Positions 35,945-45,048 of a stretch of 64,000 bases of DNA are shown one piece after another (within the stretch, counting starts at the first letter, position 1; each line of letters opens with the position of its first letter). The notes beneath the pieces are model-generated. The model saw only the letters and a program-made list of their open reading frames with translations. It had not been told where the DNA came from and did not search any database. Source of the DNA: Candidatus Fermentithermobacillaceae bacterium (GTDB lineage Bacteria; Bacillota; Sulfobacillia; Fermentithermobacillales; Fermentithermobacillaceae); contig DUQH01000114.1 of assembly GCA_012837895.1 (NCBI GenBank), positions 62,001 to 126,000 of the forward strand, written 5' to 3'. The position numbers and the translations under genes were made by a program.

Positions 35945-37465
35945 CTAGCGCAGCTGCTCAATCACCTGCAAAACTGCGTTCTCCAAAGATCCTGATACAA
36001 TCAAGTTCCTGGCCTGCTGTATGTCACGGTGCATTTCCCTGTCTTCGTGAAGCCGAGGTACGTGGACACGCAAGAGTTCATGCGCAGCCTTGCCCGCTTT
36101 GGACAGGAGTACCGGACTCCGGAATTCAAGTGCCTGGCAGGCACCGAGATACTCAATTGCCAGGATGTAAGACACGTTGTTAACTATCTCCCTGGCTTTT
36201 CTGGCGGCAGTTGTGGACATACTCACATGATCTTCCTGGTCAGCTGAAGTGGGGATAGTATCCACACTGGCAGGATGAGCCAGTGACTTGCACTCAGATG
36301 CTAAGGAAGCAGCTGTATACTGCATAATCATGAACCCCGAGTTCAGCCCGCCGTGTTCGGTGAGGAAAGCAGGCGACCCCGTCTTGTTGTGGTCCATCAT
36401 CCTGGCAATACGCCTCTCTGACATATTGCCAAAGGAACACAGGGCTAAGCCTAGATAATCACCGGCAACAGCCAGAGGTTGTCCATGGAAGTTGCCGCCG
36501 GACACCACCCTGCCGTCAGGCAAGACTAACGGGTTGTCAGTGGCGGAACCTGACTCGATTTGAACTACAGATTTCGCATGGTCCAGTGCTTGCCTCACAG
36601 CCCCGTGGACCTGAGGTATGCACCGCAACACGTAAGGATCCTGAACTCTTATCTCACCCGAAGTTGTTGTCAATCGCGACCCTTCAAGCAAAGCCCTGAG
36701 GTTTTCGGCTACTGCTTGTGCTCCTGCGTGGGGCCGCAATGATGTGATCCATGGGTCGTAAGCATCCCGCACTACTTGCAAAGCTTGACCCGTCAAACTT
36801 GCAATAATATCAGCTGCCCTTGCCAGCTGATATCCCATATGTACCGCGAGGGCAAGCACTCCGGCAGTCATCTGAACCCCGTTGGTCAACGCCAACCCTT
36901 CTTTTGCTTCAAGCTGAACCGGTGCAATCCTGGCACGGTCTAGAGCATCCTGCCCGGAAAGCAATTCCCCCTCGTAAAACGCGTGACCCTTGCCCAATAG
37001 CACCAAAGAGATATGGGAAAGAGGGGCTAGATCGCCGCTGGCTCCCACTGAACCCTGTTGAGGCACATGCGGCACGACATTCTTGTTCAGCAGGTCGCAA
37101 AGGGTTTGCACCACCTCAGGCCTGATGCCTGACATCCCTTTGGCAAGGGCATTTGCCCTGAGAAACATTGCAGCCCGCACTTCAGCTTCAGAAAACACCT
37201 CGCCTACAGCTACTGCATGGCTTAAGACCAGGTTGGTTTGGAGTTTTCTTATGTTTTCAACTGATATGGCCACGTCAGCAAACTTCCCAAACCCCGTGTT
37301 AATCCCGTATACCCGGTTCTTATGGGATACGATATCTTCAACGATCTGGCGTGAGGCTTGCATCTTGTTCCAGGTCTCCGGGGGGATCTCAACCTGTTCC
37401 CGGTCAAACGCCACCTTAGCTATTTCTTGAATTGTCTTAGGATTTCCGTCTACCGCAATCGTCAT
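35945..37465 (-). CDS. hutH: Histidine ammonia-lyase
   Basis: 506 residues. The MIO prosthetic group forms from the ASG motif in GSVGASGDLAPLSH (residues 142-144). YGINTGFG and a C-terminal SADQEDHVSM block are typical. It deaminates L-histidine to urocanate. GGAG lies ten bases before the ATG at 37465; an ATG three codons earlier overlaps that site. It is 41 bp downstream of hutU in the same operon. Confidence 0.96.
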   Translation of the reverse strand: MTIAVDGNPKTIQEIAKVAFDREQVEIPPETWNKMQASRQIVEDIVSHKNRVYGINTGFGKFADVAISVENIRKLQTNLVLSHAVAVGEVFSEAEVRAAMFLRANALAKGMSGIRPEVVQTLCDLLNKNVVPHVPQQGSVGASGDLAPLSHISLVLLGKGHAFYEGELLSGQDALDRARIAPVQLEAKEGLALTNGVQMTAGVLALAVHMGYQLARAADIIASLTGQALQVVRDAYDPWITSLRPHAGAQAVAENLRALLEGSRLTTTSGEIRVQDPYVLRCIPQVHGAVRQALDHAKSVVQIESGSATDNPLVLPDGRVVSGGNFHGQPLAVAGDYLGLALCSFGNMSERRIARMMDHNKTGSPAFLTEHGGLNSGFMIMQYTAASLASECKSLAHPASVDTIPTSADQEDHVSMSTTAARKAREIVNNVSYILAIEYLGACQALEFRSPVLLSKAGKAAHELLRVHVPRLHEDREMHRDIQQARNLIVSGSLENAVLQVIEQLR

Positions 37466-37506
37466 GGATACCATGCTCCTTCAGGCCTAACCGCTGGCTT
37501 TAACAC

Positions 37507-39159
37507 CTACTCTAACATGGGGATCTTTACACCCTTCTCTTTCGCAGTCTGTATGGCTTTTTCATAGCCTGCATCAACGTGGCGCATTACACCTGTACCC
37601 GGATCAGTGGTCAGAACCCTCTCCAGTTTGGCTGCAGCGCGCTCAGTGCCATCTGCCACTACTACCATACCTGCATGGATTGAGTATCCAATCCCGACCC
37701 CGCCGCCATGATGTACGGATACCCAGCTGGCGCCCGCCGCAGTATTGACCAGTGCATTGAGGATGGGCCAGTCGGCAATGGCATCTGAACCGTCTTTCAT
37801 TGATTCGGTTTCGCGGTTTGGAGAGGCCACGCTTCCGCTGTCCAGGTGGTCCCTGCCGATGACTATGGGCGCTTTAAGCTCGCCTTTTCTTACTAGTTCA
37901 TTGAAGATAAGCCCTGCCTTTGCCCGCTGGCCGTAGCTTAGCCAACATATCCTTGAGGGGAGTCCCTGGAACTGCACTTTCTCCCGGGCCATCTTGAGCC
38001 ACCTGATCATGCTCTCGTTCTCGGGAAACGCTTCAATGAGGGCTTCATCTGTGCGGTAAATGTCAGCCGGATCTCCCGACAACGCGACCCACCTGAAAGG
38101 CCCGCTGCCTTCGCAGAACATGGGACGGATAAACGCAGGGACAAATCCGGGGAAGTTAAACGCGTCTTCGAGTCCTGCTGAAAACGCCTGTTGCCTTATA
38201 TTGTTGCCGTAGTCAAAGACGATGGAGCCCTTCTTCTGCCATTCAAGCATGGCCTGTACGTGAACTACCACGCTTTCAGTAGCCCTGCGTATATACTCAT
38301 CAGGGTCGCTATCGCGCAGGGCATACGCTTCTTCCAAGGTCAGGCCCGCCGGAACGTACCCGCCAAGCAGGTCATGGGCCGATGTCTGGTCTGTCACCAG
38401 ATCCGGTACCACACCACGTCTTACAAGCTCAGGGTGGATTTCTGCAGCATTCCCCAGTACCGCCACTGACTTGGGCTCACCTTTAGCCAAAGCATCTTCA
38501 ACAAGCTGGAGCGCGTGATCCAAATCCCTGGCTTGCATGTCGCAGTAACCAGTGTCTAACCGGCGCTTGATCCTCCACGGATCAACTTCCACAACAAGCG
38601 CAACACCTTCATTCATGGTGATGGCAAGAGGCTGGGCACCACCCATACCGCCCAATCCGGCAGTGACAACCAGTTTACCTTTCAAACTTCCTCCGAAATG
38701 CTGCCTTGCAGCTTCTGCGATCGTCTCGTAAGTACCCTGGAGAATCCCCTGAGCTCCTATGTAAATCCAGCTTCCCGCAGTCATCTGCCCGTACATGGTG
38801 AGTCCTTGCCGCTCAAGCTCACGGAACTGCTCCCAGGTTGCCCAGGCCGGAACGAGCAATGCATTAGCTATAAGGACTCTTGGTGCCTGCTCGTGGGTCT
38901 TGAAAACCCCAACCGGCTTGCCTGACTGTACAAGAAGGGTCTCATCCGACTCAAGTTGCTTGAGGCTCCCGATAATGGCGTCAAATGCCTCCCAATTGCG
39001 CGCTGCTTTGCCTGTGCCACCGTAGACTATAAGTTCATCAGGCTTCTCTGCCACATCAGGATCAAGGTTGTTCATTAGCATTCTCATCGCGGCTTCCTGT
39101 TCCCAGCCTTTACACGACAATGCTGTTCCCCTTGGTGCCCTTACTACACGTTTTGTCAT
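37507..39159 (-). CDS. hutU: Urocanate hydratase
   Basis: 550 residues, full length. NAD-binding and catalytic features include [29 protein letters not shown], and GGGVGIGYS near the end. It hydrates urocanate to 4-imidazolone-5-propanoate using tightly bound NAD. GGAGG eight bases before the ATG. It is 123 bp downstream of the four-gene membrane cluster; two similar GGATTCCTA segments (near 39199 and 39229) lie in that gap, of unknown meaning. Confidence 0.96.
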   Translation of the reverse strand: MTKRVVRAPRGTALSCKGWEQEAAMRMLMNNLDPDVAEKPDELIVYGGTGKAARNWEAFDAIIGSLKQLESDETLLVQSGKPVGVFKTHEQAPRVLIANALLVPAWATWEQFRELERQGLTMYGQMTAGSWIYIGAQGILQGTYETIAEAARQHFGGSLKGKLVVTAGLGGMGGAQPLAITMNEGVALVVEVDPWRIKRRLDTGYCDMQARDLDHALQLVEDALAKGEPKSVAVLGNAAEIHPELVRRGVVPDLVTDQTSAHDLLGGYVPAGLTLEEAYALRDSDPDEYIRRATESVVVHVQAMLEWQKKGSIVFDYGNNIRQQAFSAGLEDAFNFPGFVPAFIRPMFCEGSGPFRWVALSGDPADIYRTDEALIEAFPENESMIRWLKMAREKVQFQGLPSRICWLSYGQRAKAGLIFNELVRKGELKAPIVIGRDHLDSGSVASPNRETESMKDGSDAIADWPILNALVNTAAGASWVSVHHGGGVGIGYSIHAGMVVVADGTERAAAKLERVLTTDPGTGVMRHVDAGYEKAIQTAKEKGVKIPMLE

Positions 39160-39282
39160 ACCAACTACCTCCCCTGCTCTTGATCATCAGGCTTATAGGA
39201 ATCCCCGACTCTGTTCCCAGAATTGTAGGAATCCTCAGACCTGCGCAACACAACTCTTCTACTTCAACATATCAAATATTAC

Positions 39283-39891
39283 CTATTTGATCAGCTTAAT
39301 CCAGTCACCAAACAGGAACTGCAACCGGCCTATGAGAAGCGAATATCTTCCCATGACAGTGGTTCCAAGAGAAGCACCGAAAGCCACCATCAGAAAGTAC
39401 CTGCCTATACGACTTGTAGCACTTAGAACCCTCGACTCACGAAGACGTTTGAGATACAGGAAGTAGGTAGCAACTGTGACTACGCCTATTAGAAATATCA
39501 GATCGCTAAGCTCGAGAATATTCAACTCAGTAGTAGCTGCAATCTGGCTGACAAATTCAGCGTGAAGTGTCCCGCGTATCTGCGCAGCAGACACTATGGC
39601 AACCATTATCGCAACAGGAAACCTAGATAACCATGATATACTGGGCACGTAACGGGCAAACAGGAACACCCCAAGAATGATAGGGATTATCCATGACACC
39701 TGGCCTTCCTGCATAGGCCGTACTGCCATGTTGATTATATTGTGGTACCCTTCCACAAAAAAGTGGGCTGCCGAAAAACCTATGAAAGTGTGTTCTGCGA
39801 ACTCAAAGACGATGTTTCCTTTGAACAGGTAACTGAAAATCGCAAGGGTGAAAAAGGCACCGACCCATACGCCAAAATCACTACTTATCAC
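39283..39891 (-). CDS. Membrane protein of a four-gene cluster (1)
   Basis: 202 residues with about six hydrophobic helices. I do not recognise a family. A conserved-looking FAEHTFIGFSAAHFFVEGYHNI segment lies between helices 1 and 2 and is rich in His and Phe. GTG start with AAGGAGG seven bases upstream. It is the last gene of a tight cluster (gaps 15-20 bp) with two DUF6754-like proteins. Confidence 0.68.
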   Translation of the reverse strand: MISSDFGVWVGAFFTLAIFSYLFKGNIVFEFAEHTFIGFSAAHFFVEGYHNIINMAVRPMQEGQVSWIIPIILGVFLFARYVPSISWLSRFPVAIMVAIVSAAQIRGTLHAEFVSQIAATTELNILELSDLIFLIGVVTVATYFLYLKRLRESRVLSATSRIGRYFLMVAFGASLGTTVMGRYSLLIGRLQFLFGDWIKLIK

Positions 39892-39911
39892 CTAGCTACC
39901 TCCTTCCTACC

Positions 39912-40748
39912 TCAATTGCCCTTGTTATTGCTATCTCTTTTCAGCAGAAAAGCACTGATATTGCCGAGCGCAACAAGTATCAACAAGACCATGTGACCTA
40001 ATGATTGCGCATCCATCCCTGAAGTTCCTGCTCCAGGCACACCGGCTAGGTACTCGTAATCAGCGGCTCCCCCAAGCCCCGATATGATGCCCACAAACTG
40101 CCCTGAGCTATAGAAGGGAACCACGAAGGTTGTCATTACTGCAGTACAGCCCACTATCGTGGGGAGCCCTGTGGGTGCCTGGATATGCCTTACCACCCAC
40201 CGGTATAATTCTGCGCCTCCTATAGACACAACTAAGTCGACATCTTCTATGTCAGAAATCCCCTGCATTATCTCCATTCCAGCCAAAGAGTCACCGCGAT
40301 AGTCTTGATCGTACAATCCTCCAAAATTCTGCCCGATCTGAACCACAACAGACTCGCCGCCTGCCCTGAAGGGCAGAATCACCACATCTTTGCCATACTC
40401 ATAGGAATACTTTTCCTGCCAGTCATTGACCACGCCCGTTAAGAAGGGGGGCGACCCCGGACTGGTACAAGCATAGATTACGCGTACCCCCTTGGACATA
40501 GCGTGCCGGTGAACCGCCACCAATTGAGGAAAGAGTTCTGCAGCAGTGGTTGGTTCGACTTCAGTTATGAGAAACATCCTGGAACCTGGCGGCATAGAGT
40601 TGATTGCCTCAAAAGCATCCATCGACATATCGCTCGGGCTTAATGGCAGCTGAATTGGCCTGATTAGAGGAAGTAGAACAGACAACCCGATAATAACATG
40701 TATAATCCTATCGTCGATATCATCGAGTTTCCTTAGAAACTGCGTCAT
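39912..40748 (-). CDS. Membrane protein with DUF6754-like external domain (2)
   Basis: 278 residues. One N-terminal hydrophobic helix (IHVIIGLSVLLPLI), a soluble region of ~190 residues (FLITEVEPTTAAELFPQLV, VIYACTSPGSPPF, VVSIGGAELYRWVVRH), and a C-terminal helix (MVLLILVALGNISAFLL). Its C-terminal part resembles the paralogue at 41401. The likely fold is shared, so the two may pair. Function unknown. ATG start with AAAGGA upstream. Confidence 0.68.
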   Translation of the reverse strand: MTQFLRKLDDIDDRIIHVIIGLSVLLPLIRPIQLPLSPSDMSMDAFEAINSMPPGSRMFLITEVEPTTAAELFPQLVAVHRHAMSKGVRVIYACTSPGSPPFLTGVVNDWQEKYSYEYGKDVVILPFRAGGESVVVQIGQNFGGLYDQDYRGDSLAGMEIMQGISDIEDVDLVVSIGGAELYRWVVRHIQAPTGLPTIVGCTAVMTTFVVPFYSSGQFVGIISGLGGAADYEYLAGVPGAGTSGMDAQSLGHMVLLILVALGNISAFLLKRDSNNKGN

Positions 40749-40763
40749 TTGTACCGCGTCCTT

Positions 40764-41384
40764 TCACTCTGCTGAGCCTAGATAAGTCCTGTCGAGGCCT
40801 AGAATGATTCGCAACCCGGTCGATGCCAATCCTAAAGCTGCTGTTATGGTAATCCCACGCATGGCGGATGAATTGGGAACATTCATTATCCATGACTTAA
40901 TAGCCGGGAATTGGTCCCATATTGCAGTTCCTATACCTATTTGCCCCAACATCACCAAAACGCCTGCTAAGAGAAATATTCCCGATTCAAGGCTGGTGAT
41001 TCTAAAGGCCTTAAAGGCGGCAGCAGGTAGGAAAAAGGCATGGAGAGCAAACACAGTCGCACCGAGCGCAGTGTAAACGTTGTTGAACATAAACGAATAT
41101 ACTGGGCTCTGGGTTCCCTGCGTGATCCCAATCACAAAGGTCACGACCATCACGAGAATAAGCCAAACACTAAGCCCCCATTTGGAGCTCTTCATCGCTA
41201 TGTTCTTGGAGTGAACTTGAAGCAGGTTGATGACTCCTAAACCAAGGGCAAAACCAGAGAGTATCACTGCCCAGTTAATCAATGCTTCTGCTGTTACTTG
41301 CAGTGTGGGAATATTCAAGAAGTAGGACACCACGATTATGGTCCCTACAATGAAGGCAACCAAGACTGGCAATTCAGTTTTCAA
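40764..41384 (-). CDS. Membrane protein of a four-gene cluster (3)
   Basis: 206 residues with about six hydrophobic helices, no recognised family. It begins with a hydrophobic VLVAFIVGTIIVVSYFL and contains a loop NIAMKSSKWGL and a late SSAMRGITITAALG segment. TTG start; GGGGGAT precedes it. Together with 39283 it looks like the membrane partner for the two DUF6754-like proteins. Confidence 0.66.
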   Translation of the reverse strand: MKTELPVLVAFIVGTIIVVSYFLNIPTLQVTAEALINWAVILSGFALGLGVINLLQVHSKNIAMKSSKWGLSVWLILVMVVTFVIGITQGTQSPVYSFMFNNVYTALGATVFALHAFFLPAAAFKAFRITSLESGIFLLAGVLVMLGQIGIGTAIWDQFPAIKSWIMNVPNSSAMRGITITAALGLASTGLRIILGLDRTYLGSAE

Positions 41385-41400
41385 TATGGTATCCCCCTTA

Positions 41401-42165
41401 TCACAGCGACAACAAATTGCTGATAGCCTGAGAACCGAACAAGTTTAGGAGACATCCTAGTATGCAAAGGATGATGGCACCACACTTAGCCACATCCTGC
41501 GCAGCAACAGAAGCGATTTCCAGCGGTGTACCGGATAGGTAGGCACCGGCTACCATCATATCCTCACCTACGAGGGTATAGTCACACGTGGCAACCAAGA
41601 ATGGGACCTGAATTGTGACAGCTGTCCCGCCTATCTGCATAGCGCCTACCCGGCGTCCGGCAGTAGGAATTAACAGCGATTCATTGTAAAAGGGCCCGAC
41701 GGCGAAGTTTGCCGCAGGGCGTTCCCTCACCATTACGGCGAAAATGCCGGTTGTGTAGCTGAAACTGCGGGAAAGGTACCTGACAAAATCGGGCCGGCAT
41801 TTGTCCGTCTTACCTTCGTTTCGCCAAGCGTTTTTTACGATCTCTTCTGCCATGGGAAATTCCTCGGCCCAAGCAAGAGTCACAATCATACCTACATCCA
41901 TTTTGGCACACTTGGAAACTACATACCCGAGTATCTTGAACGAAGCAAAAACGCTGGCATCCATCTCTCCCGTCCCAAATGTGTAGTGGACGGGCCTTCC
42001 CATCTCTGCTGCGCGCCCAACCGCTTCATCCATTGCATCGAAAACGAGCGTCCTGGCCAAGGCTACTTCCCGCTTTCCTGAGTCTAATTCCCTGGCCAGA
42101 TACAAGATGGCTGCGGTGAATACTATGACGAGTACAAGAGTAAACACACGCCCTTCAATCAACAT
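41401..42165 (-). CDS. DUF6754-like membrane protein (4)
   Basis: 254 residues. An N-terminal helix (VFTLVLVIVFTAAILYLA), a soluble ~190-residue domain (GRPVHYTFGTGEM, IVTLAWAEEFPMAEEIV, PTAGRRVGAMQIGGT), then a C-terminal helix (GAIILCILGCLLNLF). The VHYTFGTGE segment is reminiscent of DUF6754 proteins of archaea and Chloroflexota; the assignment is from memory and tentative. GGAGGG seven bases before the ATG at 42165 decides the start over one 31 codons upstream. It is the first gene of the cluster. Confidence 0.66.
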   Translation of the reverse strand: MLIEGRVFTLVLVIVFTAAILYLARELDSGKREVALARTLVFDAMDEAVGRAAEMGRPVHYTFGTGEMDASVFASFKILGYVVSKCAKMDVGMIVTLAWAEEFPMAEEIVKNAWRNEGKTDKCRPDFVRYLSRSFSYTTGIFAVMVRERPAANFAVGPFYNESLLIPTAGRRVGAMQIGGTAVTIQVPFLVATCDYTLVGEDMMVAGAYLSGTPLEIASVAAQDVAKCGAIILCILGCLLNLFGSQAISNLLSL

Positions 42166-42504
42166 TGGTTTTCCCTCCTTTCGAAGAACCGATTGAATAG
42201 CATAATACTCCTTTCTTCCCATTGAAGGGAGACTTCTGTCCTGTGTCTTGGAGCCCATTGCGCGTGGAAGCAGTTGAGTAGCTCACTTTGGTAGACAGTT
42301 GGAGAACAGCCGGAGGATGAGATACGGTTACCTCGGACAGCAGCCAACTACCGTGAACTTGAGACCAGGGGTTGGCGCCAGAGAGGATCTAGTCACGAAA
42401 CCCATCAGACAGCCAGGGCTCACCCCATCACCCCATGGAGGAGTAGCATCAAGAAGGGGATGCCCTGGCCGTTCTTCACACTTCTATCTTCCTATGCTTG
42501 CAGC
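42166..42504 (-). other. Structured gap before the membrane cluster
   Basis: 339 bp without a convincing gene. GCCAGGGC (42412-42419) pairs with GCCCTGGC (42472-42479), with further CCCC/GGGG pairing inside; it lies 25 bp past the lipoprotein stop and could be a terminator. A second possible stem pairs GGTAG...GTTGG with CCAACTACC (about 42290-42350). The second half could be a structured leader of the membrane cluster. I could not match it to a known riboswitch. Confidence 0.4.
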
Positions 42505-43542
42505 CTATTTTCCGCCAAATCCCACGGGAACCTTGAGTTCTTCTATCCTGGAGCCGTCTTTTGCAGAGTAAGTCACAAAGATTATGGTGCCGTAGGGGCT
42601 GGTGGCAGACTCGAGATCCATCCAGAAGTCAAACCGCCCCCATCCAGGAGCACCCTCGGAAGCCATAACCTGCTTAATCCCTAGCACGTTGTGGCCGTCT
42701 TCAACTTCTACTATGAAGCTGGCCTCAAATACCCTTGCAAACCCTGTCATCCTGACCCTTTCAGTGAGGATGGAACCGCGTTCGGGCCTTAACAAGATGA
42801 TATTCTGGCCCTCTTCCACCACTGATACAGGCACGCGGGTCAAGTCATCGCCGCTTGCTCCAGTTTCAATCAACCTCACGTTTACATCTGCGTGCTTGGA
42901 CAGGGTGAAGCTTCCCACTGGGTAAGCAACAGTCTCTCCACTACCTTCAGTTGGGACGAGCCTTACGTCGACTGTAAGTTCGCCGTTGGAATAAGAGACA
43001 TTCTCCAAGTTCATGTTGTACTCACCCTGGGGTCTTTGTCCTGCCAGTACCGCAAGGATCGCCTGGTCGCCCCGTTCGAACAAGAGGGCAACCGGCTGTT
43101 CTACCTGGGCCAAGGTTTTGAGCCATCCTGCGATCTCCTCATCCTGAAATCCTGGAGTGATGACAGGCGGCAGCCCGCTTACCTGTGCCAGGAGCGTGTC
43201 AATGTTTGCTGAATACACACTCTTCTTGCCCTTTTCAATGAACATCAGGTATTTGCCCTGGGCGTCGTAATATACCTTGCTCTCGCCTGAATAAAACACG
43301 TACTCAGCCTCAATTTCGCTTCTTGCATCTTTAGGATCTTTCACAAGTTTCGCCGACTTGAACGCCGCGAGAAACTCATCAGGATTTTCTATCTTGACCT
43401 TGTTCCCGAATCTGTCGCCTACATACAGGTCTGCTTGGTCCAGGCCGGCCAGGGACACGAGATCTTTTGCCCCGCACCCTGTTGCGAATATGCTTAGCGC
43501 CAGCAAAGCTGTTAGAAAAAGAGGCCATTTTCTTCCTCTCAT
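42505..43542 (-). CDS. Lipoprotein with Gmad2-type C-terminal domain
   Basis: 345 residues. A lipoprotein signal ends in the lipobox FATGC (Cys about residue 22). The body has no recognised domain up to ~250; the last ~95 residues (ILLRPERGSILTERVRMTGFARVFEASF...) match the Gmad2 immunoglobulin-like domain common in spore-germination and surface proteins. AAGGAGGG precedes the ATG at 43542. It lies 339 bp upstream of the four-gene membrane cluster, so it may be a separate unit. Confidence 0.8.
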   Translation of the reverse strand: MRGRKWPLFLTALLALSIFATGCGAKDLVSLAGLDQADLYVGDRFGNKVKIENPDEFLAAFKSAKLVKDPKDARSEIEAEYVFYSGESKVYYDAQGKYLMFIEKGKKSVYSANIDTLLAQVSGLPPVITPGFQDEEIAGWLKTLAQVEQPVALLFERGDQAILAVLAGQRPQGEYNMNLENVSYSNGELTVDVRLVPTEGSGETVAYPVGSFTLSKHADVNVRLIETGASGDDLTRVPVSVVEEGQNIILLRPERGSILTERVRMTGFARVFEASFIVEVEDGHNVLGIKQVMASEGAPGWGRFDFWMDLESATSPYGTIIFVTYSAKDGSRIEELKVPVGFGGK

Positions 43543-43802
43543 GCTGTTCCCTCCTTGTAATCCCGTTAAGTGAATGGTTCCTTCTACAATCAACCTAATT
43601 ACTGTCTACCGGTAGTGTTTCCCATTTAGCTCCGGGTCGTTCCATCCTGGAGTCTTGTTTTACTGACGTGCCTTGTTACCCTTGAGTTCCTTATGAGCCC
43701 CTGCAGGCAAAATATATCATACACTCAAATACGTATTGACCATCTTCTTAAGACAAGATAGCCTAGTTAATGATGTAATTTTGAAGGCGAGTGATATTCC
43801 AG

Positions 43803-44942
43803 ATGGCCAAGTCAAAGGCGTCGGTTCTCATGCTCCCTATGAGCTTAGGTATCGGCGGTGCCGAAACCCACGTGATTAGCCTTTCCAAAGGCCTCAAGTC
43901 ATTGGGGTGGCAAGTGTACGTAGCTTCCCACGGAGGAGAAAGGGTAAGAGACTTGGAAGCAGCTGGAATCCCACATTTTCATGCCCCACTCCACTCGCGG
44001 TGGCCACTTAATATGGCCAAGGCACACAAGATCATCTCAAAGATAGTGGACACTTATGACATAGACCTGATTCACGCCCACGCCCGTATCCCAATATGGA
44101 TATCGGAAAGCATTGCAGCCAGGCGAACCATACCCCTTGTGGCAACATACCATTGGTGCTTCAAAGGAGGATTTCCGTGGGCTTTTTTCAGCCGTCAGGG
44201 TGACACGACGATAGCAGTGAGTGAAGTAATCAAGCAGTACATAGCGAGGGAGTTTGGTTTTGACCCAGAGAAGATCACAGTGATACCAAACGGCATCGAT
44301 GTCAGTGCCTTCTATCCCCCCACCCCCGAAACGAAAGCGAGTGCCAGATACAAACTGGAAGTGCCAGAAGAGAGAAATCCCCTGATTGTGTACGTCTCGA
44401 GGATGGACGGGAACCTGGCAGATGCAGCAATTATTGCCGCAGAAGCAGTATCGGAGCTTTCCCGGAAATATCCCGGTATAATGCTGCTCATAGCCGGCGA
44501 CGGCACTGACTTCGCCCAGGTGAAGGCTAAAGCAGGTGAAATAAACTCCTCTCATGACAAAGAGGTTATACGCTGCCTTGGATTCTTATTGGACACCCCT
44601 TCGCTATATGCTGCCGCAGATATCGTCATTGGGATGTCCAGGGTAGCATTGGAAGCCATGTCAATGGAAAAGCCGGTGGTGCTCTTCGGACCTGAAGGCT
44701 CCTTTGGCCCTGTCTCACCCGACAATTCTGACATCCTTGGAAAGAGGAATTACGTGTCATTGAATCCCCCGTATCCTCCCGGACCTGGCGTGCTGTGCAG
44801 ATTCATGGATGAACTCATCAAGGATCCTGCCAAATGCGCCAGCCTTGGCAAGTTCGGCCGGGAAGTTGTTGTCAAGCACCACTCTGAAGAAAGCGTGGCA
44901 AGAGCTACAGAGAAGCTCTACCGGCAGGTCCTCAAAAGCTGA
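43803..44942 (+). CDS. Family 4 glycosyltransferase
   Basis: 379 residues, GT-B fold. The N-terminal acceptor domain has GIGGAETHVISLSKGL; the C-terminal donor domain has VIPNGIDVSAFYPP, VYVSRMDGN, LLIAGDGTDF, and an E-x7-E-type GMSRVALEAMSMEKPVV motif. No membrane segments. The frame opens at a GTG at 43791, but a GAGTGAT eight bases before the ATG at 43803 favours the latter. The acceptor is unknown; a cell-surface glycan is likely, given the secreted protein that follows. Confidence 0.84.
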   Translation: MAKSKASVLMLPMSLGIGGAETHVISLSKGLKSLGWQVYVASHGGERVRDLEAAGIPHFHAPLHSRWPLNMAKAHKIISKIVDTYDIDLIHAHARIPIWISESIAARRTIPLVATYHWCFKGGFPWAFFSRQGDTTIAVSEVIKQYIAREFGFDPEKITVIPNGIDVSAFYPPTPETKASARYKLEVPEERNPLIVYVSRMDGNLADAAIIAAEAVSELSRKYPGIMLLIAGDGTDFAQVKAKAGEINSSHDKEVIRCLGFLLDTPSLYAAADIVIGMSRVALEAMSMEKPVVLFGPEGSFGPVSPDNSDILGKRNYVSLNPPYPPGPGVLCRFMDELIKDPAKCASLGKFGREVVVKHHSEESVARATEKLYRQVLKS

Positions 44943-45048
44943 TACCGGTAATATATTCAAGAACCCAGCATATTCAGGAACCCAACCAGCTTTCCTGCGT
45001 CCAGAATCATAGCGTAAAGCTCAAAACACCTTCCTTAGGAGGCAAATA

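Noticed and set aside
42166-42400. Cyclic-di-GMP or T-box riboswitch in the leader
   Set aside because: Neither the conserved tetraloop and receptor nor the T-box sequence can be found.
42299-42571. 90-codon plus-strand ORF in the structured gap
   Set aside because: It crosses the hairpins and runs into the lipoprotein gene; no homology.
43680-43802. Promoter with TTGACC at about 43736
   Set aside because: No -10 hexamer lies at a proper distance.
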